Shown: one piece after another, positions 36,536 through 46,017 of the stretch | How positions within the stretch are numbered: position 1 is the stretch's first letter | Layout of the letters: the number at the start of each line of letters is the position of its first letter | Source: Aureivirga marina | Lineage (GTDB): Bacteria > Bacteroidota > Bacteroidia > Flavobacteriales > Flavobacteriaceae | Direction of reading: 5' to 3' | NCBI RefSeq assembly: GCF_015767265.1 | Contig: NZ_JADPIB010000006.1 | Coordinates: 1-64,000 of the forward strand | DNA: 64,000 bases | Position numbers and translations under genes: made by a program | The notes under the pieces: model-generated | Database searches by the model: none | Told to the model about the DNA's origin: nothing | The model's input: only the letters and a program-made list of their open reading frames with translations

Positions 36536-37527
36536 ATCAATTGAGGAATTTTTCTTGGTTCATATTTTTTTGCAACTTCAGCAATTGCTTTTATATGTTC
36601 TGGATTAGTTCCACAACAACCACCGATAATATTTACAAGATTTTCTTTTAAATATGCTTCAATAATTTCTTGCATTTCTTTTGGTGTTTGATCATATTCT
36701 CCAAAAGCATTTGGCAAACCTGCATTTGGATGTGCAGAAGTAAAGAAATCTGTTTCTTTCGCTAATCTTTCTAAAAAAGGTTCTAATTGTTTTGCACCTA
36801 AAGCACAATTAAATCCAACGCTTAAAAGAGGAATATGTGAAATGGAAGTCAAAAAAGCTTCTACAGTTTGCCCAGAAAGCGTTCTTCCAGAATTATCTGT
36901 AATTGTTCCAGAAACCATAATTGGAATTTCTAAATTTCTTTCTTCTTTTATTTCTTCAATTGCAAAAAGAGCTGCTTTTGCATTTAATGTATCAAAAACT
37001 GTTTCTACCAACAAAATATCAACCTCAGCATCTAACATTGCATTTACTTGCTCTTTATAAGCAATTCGTAAAGTTTCAAAATTGATAGCACGAAAAGCTG
37101 GTCGATTTACATCTGGTGATAAACTTGCTGTTCGATTTGTTGGGCCAATAGAACCTGCAACAAATCTTGGTTTTTCTTTTGAAGAATATTTTTGAGAAAC
37201 TTCTTTCGCAATTCGTACAGATTCAAAATTCAATTCATAAACCAAATCTTGCAAATGATAATCTTCCATTGCAATACTTGTACTCGAAAATGTATTTGTT
37301 TCAATAATATCTGCTCCTGCAAGCAAATATTGTTCATGAATTTCTTGAATTGCTTTTGGTTGTGTTAAAGAAAGTAAATCGTTATTTCCTTTTAAATCAT
37401 ATGGAAAATCTGCAAATCGCTTTCCACGATAATCTTCTTCGGTAAAATTATAGCGCTGAATCATTGTTCCCATTGCGCCATCTAAAACTAAAATTCGCTT
37501 TGTCAGTTCTTGAAAAATATTTTTCAT
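36532..37527 (-). CDS. metH: Homocysteine S-methyltransferase subunit (split MetH, part 1)
   Basis: This 331-residue barrel is the N-terminal, homocysteine-activating module of MetH as a separate polypeptide. It starts [25 protein letters not shown] as MetH does. The zinc ligands are visible as Cys in GFNCALG and the Cys pair in [10 protein letters not shown] near residue 310. It is first in the operon followed by part 2 and metF, all overlapping by four bases. Transcription is expected to run from beyond the SAM-I riboswitch at 37681-37783 through a leader of about 150 bases. Confidence 0.96.
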   Translation of the reverse strand: MKNIFQELTKRILVLDGAMGTMIQRYNFTEEDYRGKRFADFPYDLKGNNDLLSLTQPKAIQEIHEQYLLAGADIIETNTFSSTSIAMEDYHLQDLVYELNFESVRIAKEVSQKYSSKEKPRFVAGSIGPTNRTASLSPDVNRPAFRAINFETLRIAYKEQVNAMLDAEVDILLVETVFDTLNAKAALFAIEEIKEERNLEIPIMVSGTITDNSGRTLSGQTVEAFLTSISHIPLLSVGFNCALGAKQLEPFLERLAKETDFFTSAHPNAGLPNAFGEYDQTPKEMQEIIEAYLKENLVNIIGGCCGTNPEHIKAIAEVAKKYEPRKIPQLI

Positions 37528-37680
37528 TTTTTATGTTTTAAAAAATGTTCAAAAACACTTAGAAGTTGGATTGATTAAATAGTAAATTCAGTTAACAAAA
37601 ATGGAAGCTTATATTTAATCATAAAGAAAATTGTGAAAAAAACAGATGTATAAAAAATATACTTGTAGAAATTTTTCTGT

Positions 37681-37783
37681 GTTATCTTTCCAAAAAAATT
37701 GGTAGAATGTAGCACCTTCTTTACGGAGCGTAAAGGGTTGCTAAGGTTTCAAAGGGTCTATTCCCTCCACCTTTCTTTATAAC
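37681..37783 (-). promoter_or_regulatory. SAM-I (S-box) riboswitch upstream of the split metH-metF operon
   Basis: Read on the minus strand, the segment carries the S-box core in order. First come a P1 arm GTTAT, AAAGGTGGAGGGA, a GACCC arm, GAAACC and GCAACC. Then follow a stem of TTTACG/CGTAAA, GGTGCTACATTCTACC, GGAAAG and the closing P1 arm ATAAC. P1 arms at 37779-37783 and 37681-37685 are perfectly complementary. In this class, S-adenosylmethionine binding turns the downstream gene off. About 150 bases separate it from the metH part 1 start. I see no classic intrinsic terminator there, so the switch may act on translation or on a weak stem. The rest of the 347-base gap is plain AT-rich DNA. 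Confidence 0.95.
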
Positions 37784-37874
37784 AACTAAATAAATTAATG
37801 AACGGTTTCGAAACACAAAGTAAAGACAAGAAAAATTAATTTCCAACAGTTTAACTTAAAAATAAGTTTTAAAT

Positions 37875-38831
37875 TTATTTTTTCACTTTTAATATATCTT
37901 TTAAAATCCTTGAAACCTGCTTATCTTCTATTAAAAAAGCAGCGTGTCCGTGAATAGAATCAATTTCATGATAAAAAGTATTCTTTTTCACATTTTTAAT
38001 TTTCTCATAATTTTCGAAGCCATCTTTTGCTGGAAATAACAAATCGGAATTAATTCCAACGATATGAATATTTCCTTTTACTTTTTGAATTTGATTTAAA
38101 AACTCTTTTTCTGTTTCAAATACAAACGTTGTCATCAATAAATGATTCAGAAATTTATGCGCTTTTAAATGAAATCTCCCATCCAATTGTTTTCCATGAT
38201 AATCAAACCATGCATTTAATTCAGAATGTTTTTTATCTATAGAAAATTTCTGTTTATATGATTCTGGATTTCGATACATATTCATCGCATGAATTCTTGC
38301 ATTAAACATTGAAGAATTCGATGTTTCTAATAAAATTTCTTGCACTTTTAAATTTGCAATCAACCAATTAGAAGCTCGCCAATCAGAAGCAATACAAATA
38401 CAATTTTCTATATTAATTTTAAAAAGTAATTCCCAAATTAGATTTCCTCCAATAGAACCTCCAACATTAGCAAAAAGTTTATCTATTTTCAATTCTTTCA
38501 AACCAATTAAAAAGATTTTTGAAATATCTTTTAATGTAAAATCTTTGTATCGATCAATTAAAAAATAATCAAAACCATTACCTGGAATATTAAAAGCTAA
38601 AACCGTATATTTTTTTAAATCTATTGCTTTTTTCTCTCCAACAATTTTATCCCACCAGCCATTTTTACCAATAATTTGCGAATTTCCAGTAAATGTATGA
38701 TTCACTAAAATAATTGGTGCAGATCCTAATTTTTGACCAAAAACTTGATAAGACAACGGAATTTTAGAATACTTTTTCCCAGATTCAGTTTTAAAATTTG
38801 AAATAACAATTTGTTTTAATTCTTTTCTCAA
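37875..38831 (-). CDS. MetX-like alpha/beta hydrolase (homoserine O-acetyltransferase family)
   Basis: The 318-residue alpha/beta-hydrolase is similar to MetX-type homoserine acyltransferases: the N-terminal LVNHTFTGNSQIIGKNGWWDKIVG block, LAFNIPGNGF, the nucleophile elbow GGSIGG (Ser126) and the catalytic His in SIHGHAAFL near the end. Canonical MetX is 350-380 residues, so this is a shorter version, seen in flavobacteria next to methionine genes. It likely makes O-acetylhomoserine for methionine synthesis, but a related esterase role cannot be excluded. It lies upstream of the riboswitch and thus is not controlled by it. Confidence 0.8.
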   Translation of the reverse strand: MRKELKQIVISNFKTESGKKYSKIPLSYQVFGQKLGSAPIILVNHTFTGNSQIIGKNGWWDKIVGEKKAIDLKKYTVLAFNIPGNGFDYFLIDRYKDFTLKDISKIFLIGLKELKIDKLFANVGGSIGGNLIWELLFKINIENCICIASDWRASNWLIANLKVQEILLETSNSSMFNARIHAMNMYRNPESYKQKFSIDKKHSELNAWFDYHGKQLDGRFHLKAHKFLNHLLMTTFVFETEKEFLNQIQKVKGNIHIVGINSDLLFPAKDGFENYEKIKNVKKNTFYHEIDSIHGHAAFLIEDKQVSRILKDILKVKK

Positions 38832-38918
38832 AACATTCTTTTTAAAATTGTTATTCTTAAAATTAAATAAATTGCAGCAACTTCTTTCTTAAGGTTGTTT
38901 TAAAATCACTTTTCTAAT

Positions 38919-40841
38919 TTATCTACTTAAATATAATTTTCCTTGAATTGCTTGGGTTTTCGAATCGTTAAAATTAACTACATAAAAATACACACCTGTA
39001 GGAACTCTTTGTTTATTTCTATTTAACTGTCCATTCCAATGCTTTCCTTTTTCATCTGTATAAACCAATTTCCCCCAACGATTGTAAAATTGAATTTTAT
39101 AATTTGGAAAATTGACAGCCAAATTTTTAATTAAAAACAAATCATTAATTCCATCACCATTTGGAGAAAAACCTTCTGGAATTTCTAAATCACAATTTCT
39201 TTTTTGTTTTACAATATTTAATGAAAGAACTTCAAAGCAATTTGTTTCCAAATTTTCAATTCGAATAAAAAATTGTTTTCCGATTTCTAATTCTTGATTT
39301 TTTTCAATTTGATATTGTTTTTCTATTGCATTATCATTTGAATTATAAAAAGTCAATTCAAAATCAATAAACTCTGGATATTTTTCTAAAATAAAATCTT
39401 TTAAATTCAATTGTTTAATCTCATTTTCACAAACTTCCAATTCCATATTTTTTATTTCAAGAAAAGGACTTTCCAAAACTAAAATTGTATTTCTAATTTC
39501 GTATTTTCTTCCATCTTTTTCAAAAGTTAAAATTACTTCAAATTCACCAAAATCAACATAATTATGTATTGGATTTTGATTCGAAGAAACATTTCCGTCA
39601 CCAAAATCCCAGAAAACATCAGAAATATTTTCTTCATTTAAATAAAAATGAGTTGGATTTCCAAAGCAAACATTTTCAAAATCGAATTGAAATTTTTGTT
39701 CTTCAAAAAAGGAAGAAACAAAAGTTGGTAAACCAGCTTTTGAAAAATTCGTTTCTAAATTGAGATAATTTAATTCTAAATTTGCTTCTTCTCCAATTTC
39801 ATTCGGATTATGTAGAACACTTAAATAATTTCCGAATTCAGCAATGTAAATTTTAGAATCTGGTCCAATTTGTAAAGCTTTAAAATAATTTTCATTCTCT
39901 AGATTCCCACCTAAATCTATTCTTGAATTTTTGATTACTGCTTCTGATTCTAGAGAAACATTATATTGAGAGATTTTATTCGGAATATTCCAATAAGAAA
40001 CATATAATAATTGACTATTTGGAGAAAAAGAGATTCCATAATTTGTAGATTGTGAACCATGTTCATTCAAAAACGAATCAAAATTAATTTCGTTAGAAAA
40101 TATTCCTGTATTTTTATCAAAATCGAACAATTTTGTTCCTTTTTTCCATAAAGCAATTGCCATTTTATTTCCGTCAGGAGAAAATTTCATATAACCATAA
40201 AAAAGCACGCTGCTATTTTCTTCGCTCATATGACTTACAACTGGAAGATGATTTACGCCAGCTTCTATAACATTATAAGCTAAAATTTCATCGCTATCAA
40301 TCTTTACAGAAGCAATCCAATATTCATTATTTTCAGCATTGTAAATTGCAGTTAACTTTTCATAACAATGTTTATTTAAAACAATATTCTTTTCATCAGA
40401 AACGATTCCACCCAAACCATTATCCAATTCTAAATCAATTTTAGAATATCGTAAACCTTGTCCATAAGGATAATTTTGTATTTGATCGACTGTGAAGATA
40501 TAATAAAAACGATTCGAATTAATTGCTTTTAAAATCAAAGCAGATTGTGTACTTGAAATTCCACCGCCCAAGCCTGTTCCATTTAAAAGAATTTCATGAT
40601 TTCTGTTATAAACAGTAACTCCATCCGTATAAAATAATAATTCGCCATTTGCATTTGAAATAGAAGAACAACCTTCATAAACGTTTAATTTCCCACCTTC
40701 TATAGAAGTTGGAGTTTCAGAATTAAAAGTAATTCCGGCATTTTGACCAAAAAACCAATTATTTCCTTCTTTTTATGCTGTAATTGTGTTGGTAATAAAT
40801 ACAAATAATACCAACCAACTTAATTGTTGTTGTTTTTTCAT
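38919..40841 (-). pseudogene. T9SS type B surface protein inactivated by a nonsense codon in its signal peptide
   Basis: Reading from the ATG at 40841 gives a 22-residue signal peptide ending TNTITA, then TAA at 40773-40775 where the neighbouring paralog has Gln (CAA). After that single stop the frame is open for 617 further codons to 38919. It encodes a beta-propeller-like region with YIFTVDQIQNYP, a PKD domain with WDFGDGNVSSNQNP, and a type B T9SS sorting domain with FSPNGDGINDLF and NRWGKLVYTDE. One base change (CAA to TAA) would restore it. It is a tandem duplicate of the gene at 41040-43037. Translation restarting inside at TTG 40571 would lack a signal peptide. Confidence 0.85.
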
Positions 40842-40982
40842 AGATTTTAATTTTCATAGCTTTCCAATCTTTTGTAGAAGAATGATTGGAAATAGTTCAT
40901 TTTTAGAGAATTAAATCTAGTGAAATTTTGCAAGAATTAAAACATAAATAACAGATTATTAAAAACTTAAACTCTATAAAAC

Positions 40983-41018
40983 AAAAAAAGACCAATCTGC
41001 AATTAGATTAGCCTTTTT
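40983..41018. terminator. Terminator downstream of the intact T9SS paralog
   Basis: On the minus strand GGCTAATCT and AGATTGGTC pair (with two G-U) around AATTGC, followed by seven T. It separates the two tandem paralogs, so each should have its own promoter. Confidence 0.75.
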
Positions 41019-41039
41019 ACTTTATAATTTATTTAATTC

Positions 41040-43037
41040 TTATCGATTTAAATATAATCTTCCTTGATATGGTTTTAAATTATTTTTATTAAAGTGAAGC
41101 ACAAAAAAATAAACTCCAGCAGGAGCTCTACTTTTATCTCCTTTTAATTGACCATTCCAAGGATTTCCATTTTTGTCTGTATAGATTAAACTTCCCCAAC
41201 GATCGTAAAAGTCAATTTGATAATTTGGAAATAAATCAAATACATCTTTAATTTCAAATAAATCATTAACACCATTTCCGTTTGGTGAAAATCCTTCTGG
41301 AATAAACAATCCGTTGATTAATTCTTCTTCTGAGGTTTCCTCTTCTAAAATATCTTCTTCTAATTTTACTTTTAATAAAAAAGAATTTGTATCAAAACAA
41401 TTTGCTAAAGAATTTTCTATTCTAAAATAAAAAGTGGTATCTAAATCTACTGTTTGAATTGAATCAATTCTATTTTGATCTAATTCAGCATCTAATTCTG
41501 AAGTATAAAAATAAATATTAAAATTAGACCAATTTACTTCTAATGAATTTTCCTGAACATGATTTAATAAATCAAAATCTATAAGTTCTTCCCCTAAGAA
41601 AGAAAATTCATCAATTGGTTCAATAATTAGATTTTCATAAACAGTAACAGTATTTTTCAATGTAAAACTTTCTCCATCTTTATCAAAAGTAAGTTTAACT
41701 AAAAAATCTCCTGAAGTTGTAAATTCATGAACTGGATTTTGTTCTGTAGATGTATTATTAGAAGAGTTTTCATCTCCAAAATCCCAAAGAATATTTGATA
41801 CTTCTGTTTCATCAAAAGTGAAATTTGTAGCTGTTCCAAAACAAACTTCATCATAATGAAACTTAAATCCATAATCTTCAAAAATAGAAGAAACAAAAGT
41901 TGGTAATCCACTTAATGATTTTTTATTAGGAGCCAATGATATATAATTTAATTCTAAAGAAGCAGATTCACCAGATTCATTTGGATTATGAATTACATGT
42001 ATAGAATTATCACCATTAGAAACAATATAAATTTTTGAATCTGGTCCAATTTGTAAGGCACTCATATAATGATAACCATCTTCATGAAAAATTAAATCAT
42101 ATCTTGAATTTATAATTTCCTCTTCTGTTTCATAGTTTATATTAAATTGGCTTACTAAATTTACAGTATTCCAATATGTTAAATATAAAAACTCACTATT
42201 TGGTGAAAATGAAAGACCATAGTTATACAATAAAATTTGTCCATCTGGAGGTTGATTTGAAAGGGATTCTATCGTAATTTGATTTGAAAAACTTCCTGTT
42301 TCTTTATCAAAGTCGAACAATTTTGTTCCATTTTGCCATAAAGAAGCTGCCATTTTTTTCCCATTAGGAGAAAATTTCATATAACCAAAAATATTTGGTT
42401 CATCATTTATTTCGTTCATATGACTTACTACAGGAACAGGATTTACACCTAAATCATCAACTTTATAAGCTAGAATTTCATTACTATCGATTTTAATTGT
42501 AGCAACCCAATATTCATTTGCTTCTTCATTATAAATAGCTGTTAACTTTTCATAAGAATCAAAATTTAATAATACATTTTTTTCTGTTTCAACAATTCCA
42601 CCCAAACCATTATCTAATTCCATATCTACCAAAGAATATCGAAGTCCATCACCATCGGGATAATCTTGAATTTCGTCTACAGTGAAAATGTAATAATATC
42701 TATTTGAATTAATTGCTTTAATGATAATTGCAGATTGTGAACTAGAAGAAGCCCCACTTAAATCCTCACCATTTAACATCACATCATAATTTCTGTTATA
42801 AACAGTTACTCCATTTGTAAAAAATAACGTCTCTCCATTTGCATTAGAAATAGAAGAACATCCTTCTAACATTGAGTAATTAATTGGAACATCAATTGCT
42901 GATGGTGGCTCTGTTTCAAATGTAATTCCTGCACCATAACCAAAAAACCAATTATTCGCTTCTTTTTGTGCAAATACAGTTTGAGTAATTATAAAAATCC
43001 CCAGTAATAAATAATTTAAAAAGTATTTTTTTTTCAT
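41040..43037 (-). CDS. T9SS type B secreted protein with propeller-like and PKD domains
   Basis: The 665-residue surface protein has a signal peptide ending TVFAQ. The N-terminal half (about 25-370) looks like a seven-bladed propeller, with repeated blocks such as GYMKFSPNGKKMAASLW and LSFSPNSEFLYLTYW. A PKD domain follows with WDFGDENSSNNTSTEQNP. The C-terminal ~95 residues are the type B T9SS sorting domain (FSPNGNGVNDLF, DRWGSLIYTD, RAPAGVYFFVL). I chose the ATG at 43037; an ATG five codons earlier is equally open. The tandem copy at 38919-40841 is closely similar but broken. Surface display is likely; ligand unknown. Confidence 0.88.
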   Translation of the reverse strand: MKKKYFLNYLLLGIFIITQTVFAQKEANNWFFGYGAGITFETEPPSAIDVPINYSMLEGCSSISNANGETLFFTNGVTVYNRNYDVMLNGEDLSGASSSSQSAIIIKAINSNRYYYIFTVDEIQDYPDGDGLRYSLVDMELDNGLGGIVETEKNVLLNFDSYEKLTAIYNEEANEYWVATIKIDSNEILAYKVDDLGVNPVPVVSHMNEINDEPNIFGYMKFSPNGKKMAASLWQNGTKLFDFDKETGSFSNQITIESLSNQPPDGQILLYNYGLSFSPNSEFLYLTYWNTVNLVSQFNINYETEEEIINSRYDLIFHEDGYHYMSALQIGPDSKIYIVSNGDNSIHVIHNPNESGESASLELNYISLAPNKKSLSGLPTFVSSIFEDYGFKFHYDEVCFGTATNFTFDETEVSNILWDFGDENSSNNTSTEQNPVHEFTTSGDFLVKLTFDKDGESFTLKNTVTVYENLIIEPIDEFSFLGEELIDFDLLNHVQENSLEVNWSNFNIYFYTSELDAELDQNRIDSIQTVDLDTTFYFRIENSLANCFDTNSFLLKVKLEEDILEEETSEEELINGLFIPEGFSPNGNGVNDLFEIKDVFDLFPNYQIDFYDRWGSLIYTDKNGNPWNGQLKGDKSRAPAGVYFFVLHFNKNNLKPYQGRLYLNR

Positions 43038-43317
43038 AATTTTTATTTTCATAGTTTCTGTTTTTCTCTATTTTAAAATTTAAAGAATCCCTTATATTTA
43101 AAGGGCGCAAGCTAGATAAAAACTATTCTAAACAAAAATTATAATCCTTAAAAAAAAGCTTTAAACAACAGTTTTATGAATAAAAAAAGAGAGAACTTTA
43201 AATATTAAAATAGCAACTTAAAAACTTTATTTATTTTATTCTTTTTCTATCTTTTTAACGTAAAATGTCTACTTTTTTTAAATTTATAAATAACTATCAA
43301 TTTTCAATCAAACTAAA

Positions 43318-44613
43318 ATGAGATATCAAAAAATACTTTCCGAACTTTTTATTAAAAATCGCGAAAATTTCACAAATAAAATGAAAGCAAATACTATTGC
43401 TATTCTGACTTCTAATGATGAAATGCCTACAAATGCAGATGATTTGATGGGTTTTGCACAAAACAATGATTTGTTCTATTTATCAGGAATTGATCAAGAA
43501 GAAACTATTTTAGTTTTATATCCAGATGCTTATAAAAAAGAAAATCGAGCAATTCTTTTTATCAGAGAAACAAACGATTTTATCAAGCGTTGGGAAGGAA
43601 ATAAACTTACTAAAGAAGAAGCAACGCAAATTTCTGGAATCAAAAATGTAAAATGGTTGCATGAATTTGATGCAACTTTACAGCTTTTCGCTTTTGAAGC
43701 AGATGGATTTTATCTTGGACATAATGAACATGCAAAACGTGTTACAGAAAAAATAGAAACACAACAAGATCGAATGATTCTTTGGTGTAAAGAAAAATAT
43801 CCACTTCATGAATACCATCGCGTTGCGAAAATTACACGTGATTTAAGACAAATCAAATCACCTATAGAAATCGGATTAATTCAAAAAGCTGCTGATATCG
43901 GAATTGAAGGTTTTCATAGAGTTTTAAAAGCTTGTAAACCGAATATTAAAGAATATGAATTGGAAGCAGAACTTACATATACTTTAATAAAAAATGGAGG
44001 AACTCGTCATGCATTTAAACCAATTGTCGCAAGCGGAATCAATGCTTGTTCTCTTCATTATAACACAAATGATGCTATTTGTAATGATGGTGATATGATT
44101 TTAATTGATTTCGGAGTTTGTTATGCCAATTACAATTCTGACACAACAAGGTGTATTCCTGTAAATGGAAAGTTTACAAAAAGACAAAAAGAAGTTTACA
44201 ACGCTGTCTTACATTGTTTAAAAGAAGGAGCTAAACTTTTGACAGTCGGAAAAAATCATGCAGAATATGAAAGAGAAATGGGAAGTTTGGTAGAAGATCA
44301 ACTGAAAAAATTAGGTTTATTAACGAATGAAGATATTGCAAATCAAGATCCTGATTATCCAGCCTATAAAAAATATTTTATGCATGGAACTGCTCATCAT
44401 CTTGGTTTGGATGTTCATGATGTTGGACTTTATAGTACGAATTTACAAGAAGGAATGGTTTTTACGTGTGAACCTGGAATTTATATCGAAGAAGAAAATA
44501 TCGGAATTCGACTTGAAAATGATTATGTAATTACAAAAGATGGTCCTTTAAATCTTACTGAAAAAATGCCAATTGAAATTGAAGAAATTGAAGCTTTAAT
44601 GCAAGAGATTTAG
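43318..44613 (+). CDS. pepP: Xaa-Pro aminopeptidase (aminopeptidase P, M24 family)
   Basis: PepP removes the N-terminal residue from peptides whose second residue is proline. The 431-residue cytoplasmic enzyme has an AMP_N domain (residues 1-130) and a pita-bread catalytic domain. The five metal ligands are visible: Asp in ILIDFGV, Asp in YNSDTTRC, His in MHGTAHHLGLDVHD, Glu in CEPGIYIEEE and Glu in RLENDYV. It is convergent with the esterase gene and shares a strong terminator with it. No close -7 box was found in the 265-base gap upstream. Confidence 0.95.
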   Translation: MRYQKILSELFIKNRENFTNKMKANTIAILTSNDEMPTNADDLMGFAQNNDLFYLSGIDQEETILVLYPDAYKKENRAILFIRETNDFIKRWEGNKLTKEEATQISGIKNVKWLHEFDATLQLFAFEADGFYLGHNEHAKRVTEKIETQQDRMILWCKEKYPLHEYHRVAKITRDLRQIKSPIEIGLIQKAADIGIEGFHRVLKACKPNIKEYELEAELTYTLIKNGGTRHAFKPIVASGINACSLHYNTNDAICNDGDMILIDFGVCYANYNSDTTRCIPVNGKFTKRQKEVYNAVLHCLKEGAKLLTVGKNHAEYEREMGSLVEDQLKKLGLLTNEDIANQDPDYPAYKKYFMHGTAHHLGLDVHDVGLYSTNLQEGMVFTCEPGIYIEEENIGIRLENDYVITKDGPLNLTEKMPIEIEEIEALMQEI

Positions 44614-44640
44614 TTTATTTATCCTAGAAAATATTACATG

Positions 44641-44680
44641 AAAAATCCTGTTCAAAAACAAAATTTGAACAGGATTTTTT
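44641..44680. terminator. Bidirectional terminator between pepP and the esterase
   Basis: AAAAATCCTGTTCAAA and TTTGAACAGGATTTTT form a 16-bp stem with A on one side and T on the other, so it works for both convergent transcripts. Confidence 0.92.
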
Positions 44681-44719
44681 GATGTATTTATTATTTTTTT
44701 AATTTATGGACGAGGTTTT

Positions 44720-45373
44720 TTAAATTCTCTCTTCCATCCATTTTTTGAAATTAAAGAAATTTTGTGGAGCAACACCATGTCCAACAGGATATTCACTATA
44801 AACATTTGGAATATGATATTGGTTTAAGAAAGCTGGAGCTTGTTGCGCCCATTCTACAGGAATAACTTGATCTACACTTCCATGTGAAATAAAGAAATCT
44901 AAATGCTTATAGTCTTCTTGTTTTCTATTTTCTGGTAAAATATCTTGATTTATATATCCACTTAAAGCAATAATATTTTTCACTTTTTCTGGATATTTAA
45001 AAGCCATTGCATAACTTAAAATTGTTCCTTGACTGAATCCCATTAAAAACATTTTATTCGAATCAAAAGTAAATTCTTCTTTTAGTTCATCTAAAAAATT
45101 TGCAATTAATTCTACAGATTCTCTAGCTTCATCTAAATCTGAAAATTTCCCATTAATCGAATCAAAATTTATAGAATACCATGCATAACTTCCATACATC
45201 AACGTTTGTGGCGCTCTTGCACTTATGATCAATAATTCATCTGGTAATTCGTCTGCAAATGAAAATAAATCTTGTTCATTACTTCCATATCCATGTAACA
45301 TTACTAAAAGAGGTGGATTTTCATTTGCTATTTTTGGTTGTCTTACGACATATTCTAAGGATAGTTTTGTCAT
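44720..45373 (-). CDS. Carboxylesterase/phospholipase-like alpha/beta hydrolase
   Basis: The 217-residue cytoplasmic hydrolase belongs to the phospholipase/carboxylesterase family (YpfH/EstB-like). It has VMLHGYGSNEQDL near the start, the nucleophile elbow GFSQG, ISHGSVDQVIPV with the catalytic Asp, and the His in YPVGHGV. All three residues of the triad are present. Substrates are typically short-chain esters; none can be deduced here. A TACATTTG box precedes it. Confidence 0.9.
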   Translation of the reverse strand: MTKLSLEYVVRQPKIANENPPLLVMLHGYGSNEQDLFSFADELPDELLIISARAPQTLMYGSYAWYSINFDSINGKFSDLDEARESVELIANFLDELKEEFTFDSNKMFLMGFSQGTILSYAMAFKYPEKVKNIIALSGYINQDILPENRKQEDYKHLDFFISHGSVDQVIPVEWAQQAPAFLNQYHIPNVYSEYPVGHGVAPQNFFNFKKWMEERI

Positions 45374-45391
45374 TTTTAATTGAAATTTCTA

Positions 45392-45399
45392 CAAATGTA
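45392..45399 (-). promoter_or_regulatory. -7 box TACATTTG of the esterase gene
   Basis: Minus-strand TACATTTG fits the consensus and lies 18 bases before the ATG at 45373. Confidence 0.5.
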
Positions 45400-45411
45400 C
45401 TAAGTCTTTTC

Positions 45412-46017
45412 TTAATCTAAATAGGATTTTTGATTAAAAACAATTTTAGAAATATCCTTTTTATAAGGTTTTTTTTCACGAATAACTTTACATGGGTTTC
45501 CGACAGCAACAGAATTTGAAGGAATAGATTTTGTGACAACAGAACCTGCTCCAATTATCACATTATTCCCTATTTCAACTTCAGGTAAAATCACAGCATT
45601 TGCACCAATCCAAACATTATTTCCAATTTTAATTGGTTTTCCTTTTACATGTTGCAAAAAATCTTCTAAATCGTGATTTGAAGAAATAATTTTCACACCA
45701 GGACCAAATTCAATGTTATTTCCTAAAATAATTCCATTACTTGCTTGAATGTAATTTCCATAATTATCTCCTGGATCACACATAATTCCTTTTGTAATAT
45801 TTTCTGGACAATTTACTTTAGAAGTATAATGAACAGGCCAAGGAACTTTTCCATTAATTCTCAATACTTTTTGTGGAATAAAGAAATTTAAAAAGAAGCG
45901 AAAATAGGAACAATAACCATATTTTGGTCGAACAAATTTTGGAAAAGCTAAAGAAAGAATTTTCCCAAAAATGTAATAATCTATTTTTTGTTTGAAAGAA
46001 ATTTTAGTTGAATTCAT
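45412..46017 (-). CDS. Hexapeptide-repeat acyltransferase (LbH family)
   Basis: The 201-residue protein ends in left-handed beta-helix hexapeptide repeats: IILGNNIEFGPGVKIISSNHD, then IKIGNNVWIGANAVILPEVEIG and NNVIIGAGSVVTKSIPSN in outline, closing with AVGNPCKVIREK. This is the pattern of maltose/galactoside and polysaccharide O-acetyltransferases. Its start overlaps the end of the flippase gene by 14 bases, so the two are one unit. An acetyl or similar group is probably added to a surface sugar before or after transfer across the membrane. Confidence 0.88.
   Translation of the reverse strand: MNSTKISFKQKIDYYIFGKILSLAFPKFVRPKYGYCSYFRFFLNFFIPQKVLRINGKVPWPVHYTSKVNCPENITKGIMCDPGDNYGNYIQASNGIILGNNIEFGPGVKIISSNHDLEDFLQHVKGKPIKIGNNVWIGANAVILPEVEIGNNVIIGAGSVVTKSIPSNSVAVGNPCKVIREKKPYKKDISKIVFNQKSYLD

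Noticed and set aside
40239-40571. Internal TTG at 40571 as the true start of the T9SS gene
   Set aside because: It would remove the signal peptide and the first propeller blade that the paralog has, while the upstream frame is intact apart from one stop codon.
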